Shown one piece after another: positions 44,033 through 55,789 of a stretch of DNA of 64,000 nt. The stretch comes from Poecilobothrus nobilitatus. Lineage: Eukaryota; Arthropoda; Insecta; Diptera; Dolichopodidae. The notes beneath the pieces were generated by a model that searched no databases, was not told where the DNA came from, and saw nothing but the letters and a program-made list of their open reading frames with translations. The position numbers and the translations under genes were made by a program. Position 1 is the stretch's first letter; the number at the start of each line of letters is the position of its first letter. Location: positions 98,390,934 through 98,454,933 of the forward strand of contig OX352772.1 in NCBI GenBank assembly GCA_947095535.1, given 5' to 3'.

Positions 44033-47000
44033 TGTTTCGGGGAAAATTTCTAAAACTGGTTTGGTCAGCATTATCCGAGGAAATGTTAAGACTATCTGTA
44101 ACTGTGATAAAATATTCATTCATTATGTTACAAATGCTTATCGCATCCTGAAAGATGTTGGTTTTGAATTTAATCACAGTTATTTGGCCATTCGAATTGG
44201 TTGACTCTTTATTGAATATTATTTTTTCCTGGATCTTTAGTTATCAAATACGACTAATATTAAGCTTTGGCCTCGAAAATTTGGTTTTTTACTATATTCC
44301 TGTATTTCACAAACAGGCTCTTAACATTCTCGTCAGTGAGGTATTTGCTTTTATATTTACAGAACGAGTCCCGGATTTTAATCACTTTAGAAATTTCAGT
44401 AATCATCCAGTCGTGTTTCCTCTTTAATCTGTTAGATGGGAACTTAATGCACTAACAAAGTTATCAAAAGTTTGGTATGAGTATAAGTTATTCAAATAAA
44501 ACTTTTGATAAATTACTATAATCCAATACTGATTTTACGCTTTGTCCAATTGTTTTAGTAGGATTTAAACTAGCACTTATGAAAAATTGTTGATGATCTG
44601 ATAATGGACTGTCTAGAAGATGAAAATAATATTTAAATTTAAACATATCTGTAATAAAATGGTCTATTATAGTTTCTATTGCCTTTCTTGTCACGTATTC
44701 TAAAGCAATCTGGTTATAAATAAGATAGCCATTGGACATCAACATATTGGAGTAATCTTGCACATATTTATTATTTACATCAAGATGGTTAATGTTGAGG
44801 TCACTTAAAATAAAATAATTTTTATGCTTCAAGGTAATTGCATCAACCTTGCTTATAAAATCTTCCATTTTTCTGTGATGAGATCTATAAAAAGCAATAA
44901 TATTTATACTGTATGTTATTAGCTTCATTACAAAGATATTAGATAAAACGTACTCTTCTTCGTAAAGAGATTTTTTTTTTTTACGAGGGTTGGTGGAAAA
45001 CTCGAAAGTCACCAAGAGGAACTGCACGTGCTTCCTCACGGTAGTGTTAGACTTTAACCAACCAAAACCACCCCCCTTTTAAAACCAAACTTTAGGATGG
45101 AACCTTTAATACAAATTTACAGTTTGGTTTTGGTGATAGGGATGTGGGAAGGATAATTGGGGAAATTGGAATTGGGAAATTTGGATTATGCGGGATAGGT
45201 TGGAAAATTTGGATGGACATTTTGAAGAAAGATGTTAATGTTCTTCTTAAACTTAAGTAAATCGTACATATATGAATTGCCAACTTTAGGGAACACATGC
45301 GATGGTATATAGGTCCACAAACGGGACGTGCGCATGACAAACGAATTTTCGTAGGCTGTATTTCGCCATCTTGATAACTCAACATTGTAGGGATGACCAT
45401 CTGTTGCCCTACTTGTTTCTCGTTGGAAAACTTTGAGTGGAGGCATTAATTGTTTTATTTCTTTGGAATAAGTGTTAATCCCTACGAGATACCTATAAAA
45501 CAAGCTCAGTGACCCAACTGTGCGCCGGTGGCTGAGTGGAGTGAGCATTGAAGTTACACTGGGGTCGTTTGTCAAATGAATAGCTCTGTTTTGCACATTA
45601 TCTCAATAACCCAGTGCTGTTTGAGGCCCTGCGTCCCGAATGTATGCATTATGTTCAATTTTCGGCCTAATGTACGTTTTATTGTTATTGAGAAGATCAG
45701 ATGCGGAAAAGAAAGTTTTGCAACGATAAAAAAAACCCAAACATTTAGCTGCATCCTTAGCTATACCAAAAATGTAATTTGACCAAATCAATTTCTGCCC
45801 AGCATGTCCGTTAAATCCGTTGAATGGTGCAAGACTTCTCCCTGAAATAGTAGGTTAGGAACAGTAGTGGCAATTTTCCGCGAGATCAGACAGCATTGTG
45901 TGTTTTTGGTATTGAACTCAATTCTGTTGACTTCACCCCATTTTTGAATTTTTGCTAAATTGTTATTTAGCTCACTAATAGTGAAATTTTTCGCTGTTGT
46001 TTTGAATTTGTCAGATGAATATCCATCCACCAGTACACGAATCGTGCGATTCGAAAGGAAATCTACAATCCATTTTAGAAATACTCTACCTAGACCTAAT
46101 GCTTTACATTTTGCCAATAAAACATTGTGCCAAAATCGATCGAAAGCCTTAGAAATGTCAAGAGCCACAACATCAGACTCACCAGATTGATGAAGGTTGA
46201 TGCTTAGCTTCTCACAGAGGTAAGTCATGATATAACCGGTTGAACAACGGGCTCTGAACTCGTATTGACGATCATGAAGCAAACCTTTGTGGTCCTGGTA
46301 TTTCAGAAGCTTTTGGTTCACTATTTTCTCCATTACCTTGGAGAGGTCCGCAGTTATAGCAATAGGGCCGTAGTTGAAGGGATCGCTTTTATTACCTTTT
46401 TTGGGAATTGGTAAAACATGTGCAACCTTCCATTGTGACGGATGAATACCCGAAGTGAAGGAGAGATCGAAAAGGTTGCGCAGAGGTTTTGAAATAGTGG
46501 AGTAGGTATTTTTAAGCACCATGGTGGACCATTATACCATCTGGACCGGTTGACTTATTTGTATCAAGATTTTTTAAAATTTTCATCACCGCCCGCGTCC
46601 TAAAGTAAATTTTACCGAAGGAGCAGCCAGCTCCTGGAACAGAAGGTGGCACCTGAGCTGACTGTGACAGTGTTGAATTGAAAGCGAACTGCTTGCAAAA
46701 CAAGTTCGCCGTTTCTTTAGAATCTGATACGGTTCTGTGATTATTATCAATAAGTGGTGGAAAGGAAGACCCTCTAACGTCTTCCTTTAGACTTTTGGCA
46801 AATGACCAAAAAGATTTGCTATTCTTTGGCATGTGGATGATTTTACGTTTCAACTTTTGGTTGAACAAGAATTTTTGCTTATTGATAACTCTCTTGCATC
46901 TGTTTCTCACCACTATATAGTTGGCCCTGCGATCCTCCGACCTATTGTTTTGGTACTGTTTAAAAGCCTCCTCTTTTCTAGAAATGGCTTCTTTGCAAAT

Positions 47001-48525
47001 ACGATTAAACCAAGATTTGGGACTCCTCTTAACAGATTTCATGAAATGAGGGATGAATAACCTCATTCCAAATAAAATAGTTTCACTAATCGCATTTGCA
47101 GCAAAGTTAACATTTCTGTTGCGGAAGCAGAATGAAAACTCAAAAGCCCTAAATAAGTTGTTAAGGCCCTCCCAGTCAGCATGGCTGTAACACCAAACTA
47201 ATTTTTTGGGAGGGGACCTCTGGTTGGGGATTGGCCTTACCCGGAAACTTGTGTTAACCAAACAATGGTCGGAATTACCCAGGGGCAACCAACTGAAACC
47301 ACATATTTTTCAGGATGTGTAGTGAGAAACAGATCCAAGAGGTGACATCATGATCAGCACGGTCCGGGATCCTAGTAGGATTTTGAACAAGGTAAGAAAG
47401 GTGGAACAGTGTGGAGAATAAACTAGTTTTCCAATTGAGTTTTGACTCGGGGAGATATTCCTAGAAAAATGAAGCCAGTTCTTGTTAGGAATGTTGAAAT
47501 CTCCCGCCAGAACAATTTCAGTTTCTGGAGATGTGTTCAAAATTTCATTGATCTGGTTCGATAGATTTTCATAGCAGTTTCTTGTTCATTTGAGTTGGGA
47601 GATCTGTATAGGAAACAAAAATGTATGACATGCTTTTCAACGAGAATTTTGACCCAAATGTAATGAAAGGTTAGGCTAGAGCATTTATGTTTTGGAAGTG
47701 TGTTGAAAGCGATGTCATTTTTTATATAGACAGCGATACCTCTTTTGGGTACGAAGTGTGAAATAAGTGAGTAGCCGGTAACATTAAAGTTATCATTGTG
47801 GTTACTGACTTGTGTTTCACATAAGGCTAAGATTGCTGGTTTAATTGAACTAAGATGGCAATCGACGGCATGAAAATTCGTTTGCAACCCGCGTATGTTA
47901 CAGAAATTAACATTAAAATTGGTAATTTTGATGGAAAAAATTAATATAAAAGAAAAGTTAAGATAATAAATAATAATATTAAAATTGAAATGTAGTTTAA
48001 TATTAAAATCAAAAGCAAAATTAAAATGAAATCAGAGTTGAAATTGTAATCAAAATCAAAATTAGACTTAAAATCAATTTTAAAATTAACCAAGATCAAA
48101 ATCTGACTTAAGATAAATTAAAGTATGTAAATTAAGATTAAAGTAAAAATTAAAATTAACAATAATTAAAATTTATTCAAAATTAAAATCAAAAGTAAAA
48201 GTGCACGATTTAAATAACCCGAACTTGACAACACTTTAAAATAAATTACTATCAATGTCAATATCAATACTTTATAATAACATTAATACTTTTCAATATT
48301 TTGCCTTGAGTGAGCTAATGGTTTATAACTACTAATATACTCTTTAATAAATATTGCAGCACCACCATAACTTGTCGCTCTGTTACAAAAATAAGGGACA
48401 AAACCAGGTAAGTTAAAATATTTATTTTCTTCTTTATTTAGCCAAATTTCAGTAAGAACAACTATATACACGTCATATTTATCTAATTTGGTCAATGGTT
48501 CTACTTCATATAATTTATTACATAG
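44033..48525 (-). pseudogene. LINE B endonuclease, unit 3, split by LINE A5
   Basis: Parts 48525-48329 (LTEIWLNKEENKYFNLPG, SYGGAAIFIKEY) and 44970-44033 (IIAFYRSHHRKMEDFI, LSDLNINHLD, SPLSDHQQFF). Truncated at the 5' side by the same LINE A scrap fusion as in units 1 and 2. Confidence 0.8.
44971..48328 (-). mobile_element. LINE A5, nested in LINE B
   Basis: Family A copy, minus strand, 3.36 kb, T-run at 44971-44982. The ORF is comparatively long: EN 47887-47310, central part 47288-46512 (258 open codons), RT N-terminus 46522-45788 (244 open codons with IAITADLSKVMEKIVNQKLL and DVVALDISKAFDRFWHNVLL) and C-terminus 45791-45186. The shared deletion of motifs B and C lies at about 46005. Best preserved array copy of A, yet catalytically dead. 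Confidence 0.85.
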
Positions 48526-48660
48526 ATTCGGGAGGAAATCTCTAATCCATTTTAGAAAGAGCTTACCTAGAACTAATGCTTTGCATTAAAATTATTTTAC
48601 ATTTACATATTGACCAGATGATAAAAATAAAAATAATATTTCAAGTCTAAATAATATTTC

Positions 48661-48750
48661 AACAATAATTCAGCCGCCGAATTTTGCTGATTTCAAAAAC
48701 ATAAGCCGCCGAATTATGGTGATTCCAAAAACAAATATTTTTAATTCAAG
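48661..48750. repeat. Hairpin region, unit 3, spacer inverted
   Basis: The 39-nt spacer (about 48671-48709) is the reverse complement of the spacer in units 1 and 2. The right arm (48710-48749) is kept, the left arm is reduced to about 7 bases. Confidence 0.85.
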
Positions 48751-49190
48751 ATTTTGTTTTTAGATTTTTTTTCGAAATTTTATGTTATTCGGCATTTCGG
48801 ATTTTTCAGGATTTTTTTTTAAAGATTTTAATTTATTCGAAATTTTTTTCGCGGAATTTTTTCGTTTGGGATTTTTTTCAGTAAAGTGTCATACACTTTA
48901 AATAAATGTAAAGGTCATTTCGAAAAAGGTTATCAACCAAATTCGTCATCTGAAATATTTAAAATTGAAAAGATCAATAGTATTTATCCTGTTATTTATC
49001 AATTATCAGACTGTACTGGTACGCCAATTTGCGGAGCTTTTTATCAAGCTTAGCTTACACCTGCAAAATATCCAGATACTTAACTTATAGAAAAAATTCT
49101 GAAAAAAATAAGGTAATTGAGTTTTCGTTAAATGACTAGTCTTTGATGACACACATAATACTTGGACAAATAATAAAGACATTATTTAAA
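48750..49190 (+). pseudogene. Polinton integrase C-terminus, unit 3
   Basis: Counterpart of the unit 1 and 2 fragments; clear reading from about 48921 (FEKGYQPNSSSEIFKIEKIN-like, with Trp to Ser), then the shared stop after FYQA. The chromodomain remnant ends at about 49190. Confidence 0.7.
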
Positions 49191-49289
49191 TAATTGTAAT
49201 GTTATTAGTATTTATATATTATATTTTGAATTTATGGAAATCTTTAATAAATATAACAACATAATATCAAAATTGTAGATTTATTTGTT

Positions 49290-50150
49290 TTATTTGTTAA
49301 TCTTCTTTTGCAGTCTTTTATATCCATATGGAAAGGACCTACCATCTTCATTAAACTTGGGTTTTTTTGATTTAGGATAATATGTTATTTTTCGCGTACT
49401 GTAAGTACTTCATGTACTTTATTTCTACGAATATTGTCTGAAATTACATGTACATTTTTGTTTTCTGCAGGATTTAACAGTGCTCTTTAATTGTATCTAA
49501 TTTAATTGTTTGCGAGGTCTGATAACTTAAACGATTTTCTTTTTACTTTAAAAACAAGTTTTCTGACATTTATCTTTTGTTGACTACCCTTCGTATGCAT
49601 AATTTTTAGGATCTCCACAGACAAACTCTTTGATGTAACTTCCATCTCAATAACACTCTAATTCATCTGTCATTCCTCCTATAAATACCCCTTTAGGGGG
49701 ATCATATTCGTCTTTTCACGATATGTAAATGACAGAGTGCGAGTCATAATATAATACACTATTATCAAGTTTCTCCAAATAACAGTAAAGATTAAGAAGA
49801 GCTTGTGTTGATAAGACAAGTTGTGTAAAAGTTCCTATACTAACGTTAACTGTTGGTAAAGGGTTTCAAAAACTTCATCTTTGTATTGCCAACTCACCAC
49901 TATATTTTCTTCATTTGACATATCTCTATAGAAAGATTTGTTAACATTTTTTAAAATTCAAACGGCTGGTTTAAAATTGTAGTTTGTTGTTGATTCGCTT
50001 TCTGTCCAAATTTGCCCCAAAATGCATTTAAAATTATTTTAGCAAGAGATCTTAAACCAGTATTGATGTTGACAAATTTTTTATTCTCAAGAAGTAATAT
50101 TTTTGTCTTATCGAAATTCATTAGTAGCCTATTATTTTGAAGCCATTCAT
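49290..50150 (-). pseudogene. Polinton DNA polymerase B C-terminus, unit 3
   Basis: Third copy of the minus-strand polymerase fragment, motif C at about 49745. Shares the stops of units 1 and 2 and has its own small indels (near 49810). Confidence 0.7.
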
Positions 50151-50154
50151 CTAG

Positions 50155-50540
50155 CCTTAACGGATTACATCAGTAAAAGCATGGATGAAGGAAAATATAC
50201 AGGTTGCCTATTCATCGATTTAAGAAAAGCGTTTGATTGTGTCGACTTTAAGATGTTTCTAAGTAAGCTGCTGAATCTCAATTTCACAAATAGTCATATA
50301 AAATATTTTAAATCCTATTTGAGCAACCGCGTGCAACGCGTTCGAAGTGATAATAACCGAAGCAGCTGGTTAGAAATCAAAAAAGGTGTACCACAAGGAT
50401 CCATCTTAGGCCCCGACATATTTAAATTATATATGGATGACTTAGCACGACTCCCGCTAAGAAACTCCATACAGCTACACGCTGATGATGCTGTGATTTA
50501 TTATACCTATAATTTCTTCTCGATTTGTCGGATAAAGATT
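50155..50540 (+). pseudogene. LINE B RT segment, inverted, unit 3
   Basis: Open in a 146-codon frame that starts upstream. Motifs as in the sister copies (CLFIDLRKAFDCVDF, KKGVPQGSILGPDIFKL), but motif C reads LHADDAVIYY with Tyr to His. Confidence 0.85.
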
Positions 50541-50554
50541 TAAATTTGAAAAAA

Positions 50555-51830
50555 TGTTTCGGGGAAAATTTCTAAAACTGGTTTGGTCAGCATTATCCGA
50601 GGAAATGTTAAGACTATCTGTAACTGTGATAAAATATTCATTCATTATGTTACAAATGCTTATCGCATCCTGAAAGATGTTGGTTTTGAATTTAATCACA
50701 GTTATTTGGCCATTCGAATTGGTTTACTCTTTATTGAATATTATTTTTTCCTGGATCTTTAGTTATCAAATTCGAGTAATATTTAGCTTTGACCTTGAAA
50801 ATTTGGTTTTTTACTATATTCCTGTATTTCACAAACAGGCTCTTAACATTCTCGTCAGTGGGGTATTTGCTTTTATATTTACAGAACGAGTCCCGGATTT
50901 TAATCACTTTAGAAATTTCAGTAATCATCCAGCCGTGTTTCCTCTTTAATCCGTTAGATGGGAACTTAATGCACTAACAAAGTTATTAAAAGTTTGGTAT
51001 GAGTATAAGTTATTCAAAAAAAAACTTTTGATAAATTACTATAATCCAATACTGTTTTTACGCTTTGACCAATTGCTTTAGTAGGATTTAAACTAGCACT
51101 TATGAAAAATTGTTGATGATCTGATAATGGACTGTCTAGAAGATGAAAATAATATTTGAATTTAAACATATCTGTAATAAAGTGGTCTATTATAGTTTTT
51201 ATTGCCTTTCTTGTCACGTATTCTAAAGCAATCTGGTTATAAATAAGATAGCCATTGGACATCAACATATTGGAGTAATCTTGCACATATTTATTATTTA
51301 CATCAAGATGGTTAATGTTGAAGTCACTTAAAATAAAAGAATTTTTATGATTTAAGGTAATTGCATCAACCTTGCTAATAAAATCTTCCATTTTTTTATG
51401 TTGATATCTATAAAAAGCAATAATATTTATATTGTATGTTATTAGCTTCATTACCAAGATATTAGATAAAACCTACTCTTCTTCGTGAAGAGATTACTAC
51501 TAATATACTCTTTAATAAATATTGCAACACCACCATAACTTGTCGCTCTGTTACAAAAATAAGGGACATAACCAGGTAAATTGAAATATTTATTTTCTTC
51601 TTTATTTAGTCAGATTTCAGTAAGAACAACTATATACACGTTATATTTATCCAATTTGGTCAATGCTTCTACTTCATATAATTTATTATATAGACTTTGT
51701 ACGTTTAAATAAATTATATTTAAGTTTTCTTTGTAGTTAATTGTAATATTTGGTACAGGTTCTGTAGAATATTCTAGTTTGATATCATTTTCGTGAATTG
51801 CTGTGCTTATGTCAGTCATTTTAAAAGAGT
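50555..51830 (-). pseudogene. LINE B endonuclease, unit 4, uninterrupted
   Basis: The last, partial array unit. LINE B runs through the site where A3-A5 sit in the other units (AGATT/ACTACTAATATAC at about 51490) without any LINE A. It also keeps the true ORF2 start: MTDISTAIHENDIKLEYSTE at 51819, then LNIIYLNVQSLYNKLYEVEA (catalytic Asn region) and VVLTEI; a stop and frame change follow near 51610. The middle part 51457-51014 holds LSDFNINHLD and SPLSDHQQFF. It is therefore the reference for the original B structure. Confidence 0.85.
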
Positions 51831-51839
51831 ATATATATT

Positions 51840-52290
51840 TATAATTAATTTGGAAATAGTCATTTTAATAGTTGAATTTATTAAGAAAATTAATATTATG
51901 AATCCTTGTTGGAAATTTATATACTTCTCTTAAATATCTATTTCCGCACAGATCAGTGCATATTTTGAAAAAGTATAAAAATGATAATATAATATGAATA
52001 ATTATTACATAATTGTAAAAATATGTAATTTTAAATCCAAAAATCAAGTTAATTTTGTATAAGAGAAAAATAATTGAATTTATTATATAATTCTAAAAAT
52101 ATGTAATTTTATATATATGTCTATAATTAATTGGGTAATAATCATTTTAATAGTTGTATTTGTATTAATTTTGTATAAGACAAAAATAATTGAAATTATT
52201 ATATAATTCTAAAAATATGTAATTTTAAATCCAAAAATTAATTTAATTTTGTATAAGAGAAAAATAATTGAAATGAAAAAAATAACTGAA
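51840..52290. repeat. AT-rich degenerate tandem repeats
   Basis: The words AAAAATATGTAATTTTA and AATTTTGTATAAGA(G/C)AAAAATAATTGAA recur near 52015-52080, 52095-52190 and 52210-52275. A related CATTTTAATAGTTG block occurs at about 51862 and 52143. They lie between ORF2 and ORF1 of LINE B. Confidence 0.7.
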
Positions 52291-52354
52291 ATGAAAAATT
52301 TGATTAAAATTATATTATGATATATTAAAGCTGTTCTTAAGAAAGTTGATATTA

Positions 52355-52560
52355 TTAAAATTTTCGTAGTAGAATAACATTATCTTGAACCCAGAGATAA
52401 ATAAACTTCGTTTGAATTAAAATTTTTTTTGCTTCATGATACAGTTTCCTCTGCAATGGCGAAAAATGGTGTTGAAAAAATATTTCTTGGTTGTTTACAT
52501 TAGGTATGTTAAATTCAGATGTGAAAATGTGTAGTTTTCTTTCTTTTTCCATAACTTTCT
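52355..52560 (-). pseudogene. LINE B ORF1 C-terminal domain
   Basis: 65 open codons from 52552: EIFFQHHFSPLQRKLYHEAK and KFIYLWVQDNVILLRKF. This pattern (hydrophobic N-terminus, a LT/SP-x-x-R-K-L helix, then a W/V-x-D/N-G-like strand with RK) fits the C-terminal domain shared by LINE ORF1 proteins and baculovirus FP-type proteins. It lies upstream of the LINE B ORF2 start on the same strand, as expected for ORF1. Cut at about 52560, where Polinton ATPase sequence begins. Confidence 0.55.
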
Positions 52561-52564
52561 TTTT

Positions 52565-53024
52565 GGTTATTTTTAGTTGTTTAGCAAGTGGTAAATTTCC
52601 GATTTATCTTGTGGATTCTTAAACAAAACCAAATATTTACAGTTTAGCGAAATATCTCTTGAAAATTTCTCTTGATAAAGTACATTTTGTGTTAATAAAA
52701 TAACTGTCAAATTGCGATAGTGTTCTCCTTTAGTAAAAAGTTCACAAACTTGTTTGTTAGCAGCGTCTAACTTTAAATCGTCTAAAACAACTAGTGTAAG
52801 ATTTTCCTCATTAAATGTTCTAGGAATTTCAGCATAATAATCTATAGAAAGAAAATTTATATATTTTGGAACAGCAGCAGCAATTTCCGGATTACACCAT
52901 ATTACTTTTTCTATATTAGGATATATTAACTTTTCTTATTAATTAAATTGCAAACAAAAGTAGTTTTACCACAACCAGATGGTCTAGCTACCATCATGGT
53001 ACAAGGATGATTTAAGTGTAGCAT
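52565..53024 (-). pseudogene. Polinton packaging ATPase, second copy, truncated
   Basis: About 150 codons of an FtsK/HerA-type packaging ATPase on the minus strand, starting at an ATG at 53024. Visible: TMMVARPSGCGKTTFVCN (Walker A; Arg stands where the first Gly is usual), VIWCNPE, LTLVVLDDLKL (Walker B), VILLTQNVLYQEKFSRDIS and CKYLVLFKNPQDKSEI, where it ends at the junction with LINE B. At least one frame break. It parallels the intact ATPase at 58545-59219 throughout but differs at many positions, so it belongs to another Polinton lineage. Confidence 0.8.
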
Positions 53025-53052
53025 TATCAATATAAGTATAACGAAATACTAA

Positions 53053-53343
53053 GTGATTAGTGACAATTTTTCAGAAATATATAAAAGCATTTACAGTAAA
53101 CCTATTTGTATTAATTGTGCTATGGAACTACATGAAATACAACAGTTCTTAGACACTTACATGGATATACTGCTATTAGAACATAAAAATCTAATTTTAT
53201 ATTTATTTGAAATTTTACAACAACATGCTAGTCTAAATGGAATTACGTCAATTCCCGGTCTCCATTTTAGTACATGTACATGGGCATATCAAAATTCTAC
53301 TTCCGAACCGGATACTAGCATTTGTTTTTCTATAAGTAATTAA
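53053..53343 (+). CDS. ORF upstream of the integrase, unknown
   Basis: 96 open codons with many Cys and hydrophobic residues (KPICINCAMELHEIQQFLDT, LILYLFEILQQHASL). No family recognised. It lies between the divergent ATPase fragment and the integrase core, directly in front of the integrase reading, and could be a part of the integrase N-terminus or an unrelated Polinton ORF. Coding status uncertain. Confidence 0.3.
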   Translation: MISDNFSEIYKSIYSKPICINCAMELHEIQQFLDTYMDILLLEHKNLILYLFEILQQHASLNGITSIPGLHFSTCTWAYQNSTSEPDTSICFSISN

Positions 53344-54016
53344 AAAGATATATTAGAAGAACTTACCAATTGGTACATTCATAATGCCTAGACAACAAAT
53401 AGTAACAGAAAAAAATAGACCAGCTAGAAGAAATTTTCGCCGAAGGAAAATTATTCCGAAAGTTTTAAACGACACCTGGCAAGTTGATTTAGTTGAAATG
53501 ATTCCTTATTCAAGGTCAAATAATGGATACAAATATTAATTAACAGTTATAGACACGTTTTTTAAATATGCTATACAAGTTAAAAATAAAAATGCTTACA
53601 ATGTTACATTGGCAATGAAAAATGTATTTAAAATTGCAAAAGTAATACCAAAAAATATACAATCTGATCAAGGCAAAGAATTTTTCAACAAAGAATTTAG
53701 ACGTCTAATGTGAAAAAATAAAATCAATCACTATCAGACCTATTCCGAATTAAAACCATCTACTGTGGAAGATTTTAATTATACTTTAAAACTGCGATGT
53801 GGAAACAATTCAGTATGCAAGGCAATTATGAGTAACTATTCTATTTTACAATTACTGATTGAAAAATATAACTCAACATATCACCGCATAATTAAAATTC
53901 CATTCGTAAAAGTCACAAAGAAAATTGAAAAATTACTTTTAAAAACCATTTATAGCAAGATCAAATTTTTTAGAAATTCAAAATATAAAGTCCAGATCAG
54001 ATCATATTCGTATTAG
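53344..54016 (+). pseudogene. Polinton integrase (DDE) core
   Basis: Retroviral-type integrase core as found in Polintons. Reading: RPARRNFRRRKIIPKVLNDT, WQVDLVEM (first catalytic Asp), a stop at about 53537, LTVIDTFFKYAIQVKNKN, IQSDQGKEFFNKEF (second Asp), a stop at about 53711, and KPSTVEDFNYTLK (catalytic Glu, 53755-53800). Downstream YNSTYHRIIKIPFVKV matches the usual end of the core. The C-terminal SH3/chromodomain is missing; comparable pieces occur in the array. Two in-frame stops inside an otherwise continuous frame point to moderate age. Confidence 0.8.
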
Positions 54017-55789
54017 TAAGTTCAAATGTATTTTTGCGATAGTTTCGAACCCATATTTTTTAATAGTATATATAATGTGTATTTTGAAATTCCATATTAA
54101 CAGCTATTCTACAATTTTCTATATTAATGAATACCTGTTAATATGGAATATTCTATAATACAATTATTCTATAACTCTTAATGCACGAATTTTGTTATTC
54201 CCAAAACCAGTTGATTGAACTATATCAGAATAAATCATTATCATACTATTTTAATAATCCTTGTTGCTTTCAATGGTTCGTCTAAATAATTCAGGTAACT
54301 TAGTTTTAAAATTTTTTGTATTTCTTTTCTGTTGAAATAATTCAGTAAGTAACTTTTATACCTGTACGATAAGTATCGGGTATAATAAAATTACTGCTCC
54401 GTTTGTAACACCTCGAAATAAGCGAGCTAGATATATCTTCAAAGGTATGGATCGGATCAAATTCTCAGTCGATTAAGCCATGTCCGTCCGTCCGTCAGCA
54501 TGCTAACTCAAAAACTAAGAAAGCTAAAATCTTGAAATTTACACAAACTATTCTGGGAGCAATTTGTAGGTTCTCTATTTTATTTGGTTGAGTTCTGACC
54601 AAAACTTCGGGTAGCTTCCGAACAACTAACTTTTAGATCTCCACAATGAATATATTCATTTTTCTGTAGCCCCACCCGTTAAAGAGCTACAGCCCCCCAA
54701 AGTTCGAAAAATCTCTATATCTAAATTGTTATAACACAGGCTTTATAAGATATATCTTCAATCTGAAAATTCCAAATGATAGGTGCTATTTTGAGCTTTA
54801 TAATAAATATAAAATTGTGCTATACGGTGTCTTAATTTACCGTTATGCGAAACTAAATTATTGCAAAATTATTTAACCCATCTATCTTCTAAACGGTTTA
54901 AGTTGGAAACTTGCAATTTTGACAGAAGTTACATCTTTGAAAATAAGTATGAGTCATTTCAGAAATTTTAGTTTTTTGTATCACTCTCCGTTTAGGAGTC
55001 CCCTGTAAGGGGTCAAAAACTGAAAATTTCCTATTTTTAAACACCTGTAACTTGAACACCTGTTAAAATTTTTTTGAAGTAATACACAAAAATTAAAGCT
55101 TCAACATTATACTTTTATTTCTGTTAACAACTTTTTTTAATAATATAGGGTTACTTTATAATTGACGAAAGTGTTACTTTATTTTTTCAAATTTTCTAAC
55201 AAATTGCTTTAACGAATTTTTTCCATTTTGTTTTACTCGATAATTTGAAATTGTTGAGGATATAATGCGTAGTACAAAAAAATGTAAATAAATAAACAAC
55301 ATAACGGTTGCTTGAAGAATTTTTATTTATATGATATTGATATACATACATACTTATATAATATCATGTTTATTTACATATCGTATATGTCACTGATGAA
55401 TGAATGATAAGTTAATAGATGTATATTATATAGCGCCGTATTTACATACATATATCACATATATGTATTTTATTGCACTTATTCTATGAATGGAAATGTT
55501 TTTAAAGAAATATTGTAATGTATGACGATATACTTATAACAATATAAATGTCCTATGTGCGCATTAATATAATATAATATTTAAAATTATATTTACTATT
55601 TTGTAATTTAATATACATTTACCGCTTAGTATTAAATGGTGCTATAGAATATTTGAAAAAGTTTTGGATTGATAATCGTTATGTGGAAGTTTAGATAGTT
55701 TGAATATATGTACATTATAAAATTATAAAATTCACCCAAATTATTTTAAAATACTAAAATATTAAAAAATTATATTGTAAGGAGAGTGA
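54017..55789. other. Noncoding region with an insect-type dispersed repeat
   Basis: No gene seen. From about 54340 to 55240 the sequence has the style of an insect dispersed repeat: TTTGTAACACCTCGAAATAA, CATGTCCGTCCGTCCGTC (54480-54497) and many ATATATATC words. I cannot assign it to a named element. The remainder (55240-55789) is AT-rich. Confidence 0.45.

Larger units (their letters stand above)
44033..50554. repeat. Array unit 3 (6.5 kb)
   Basis: Third tandem unit, full length, with the same order of parts as unit 1. Its hairpin spacer is flipped relative to units 1 and 2. Confidence 0.9.

Noticed and set aside
31788..51700. CRISPR-like regular repeats
   Set aside because: Units are kilobases long and consist of transposon pieces; no short repeat/spacer pattern anywhere.
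54340..55240. Solo LTR or named Drosophila-type element
   Set aside because: The GTCCGTCCGTC block and style recall insect dispersed repeats, but no TG..CA ends or duplication could be fixed.
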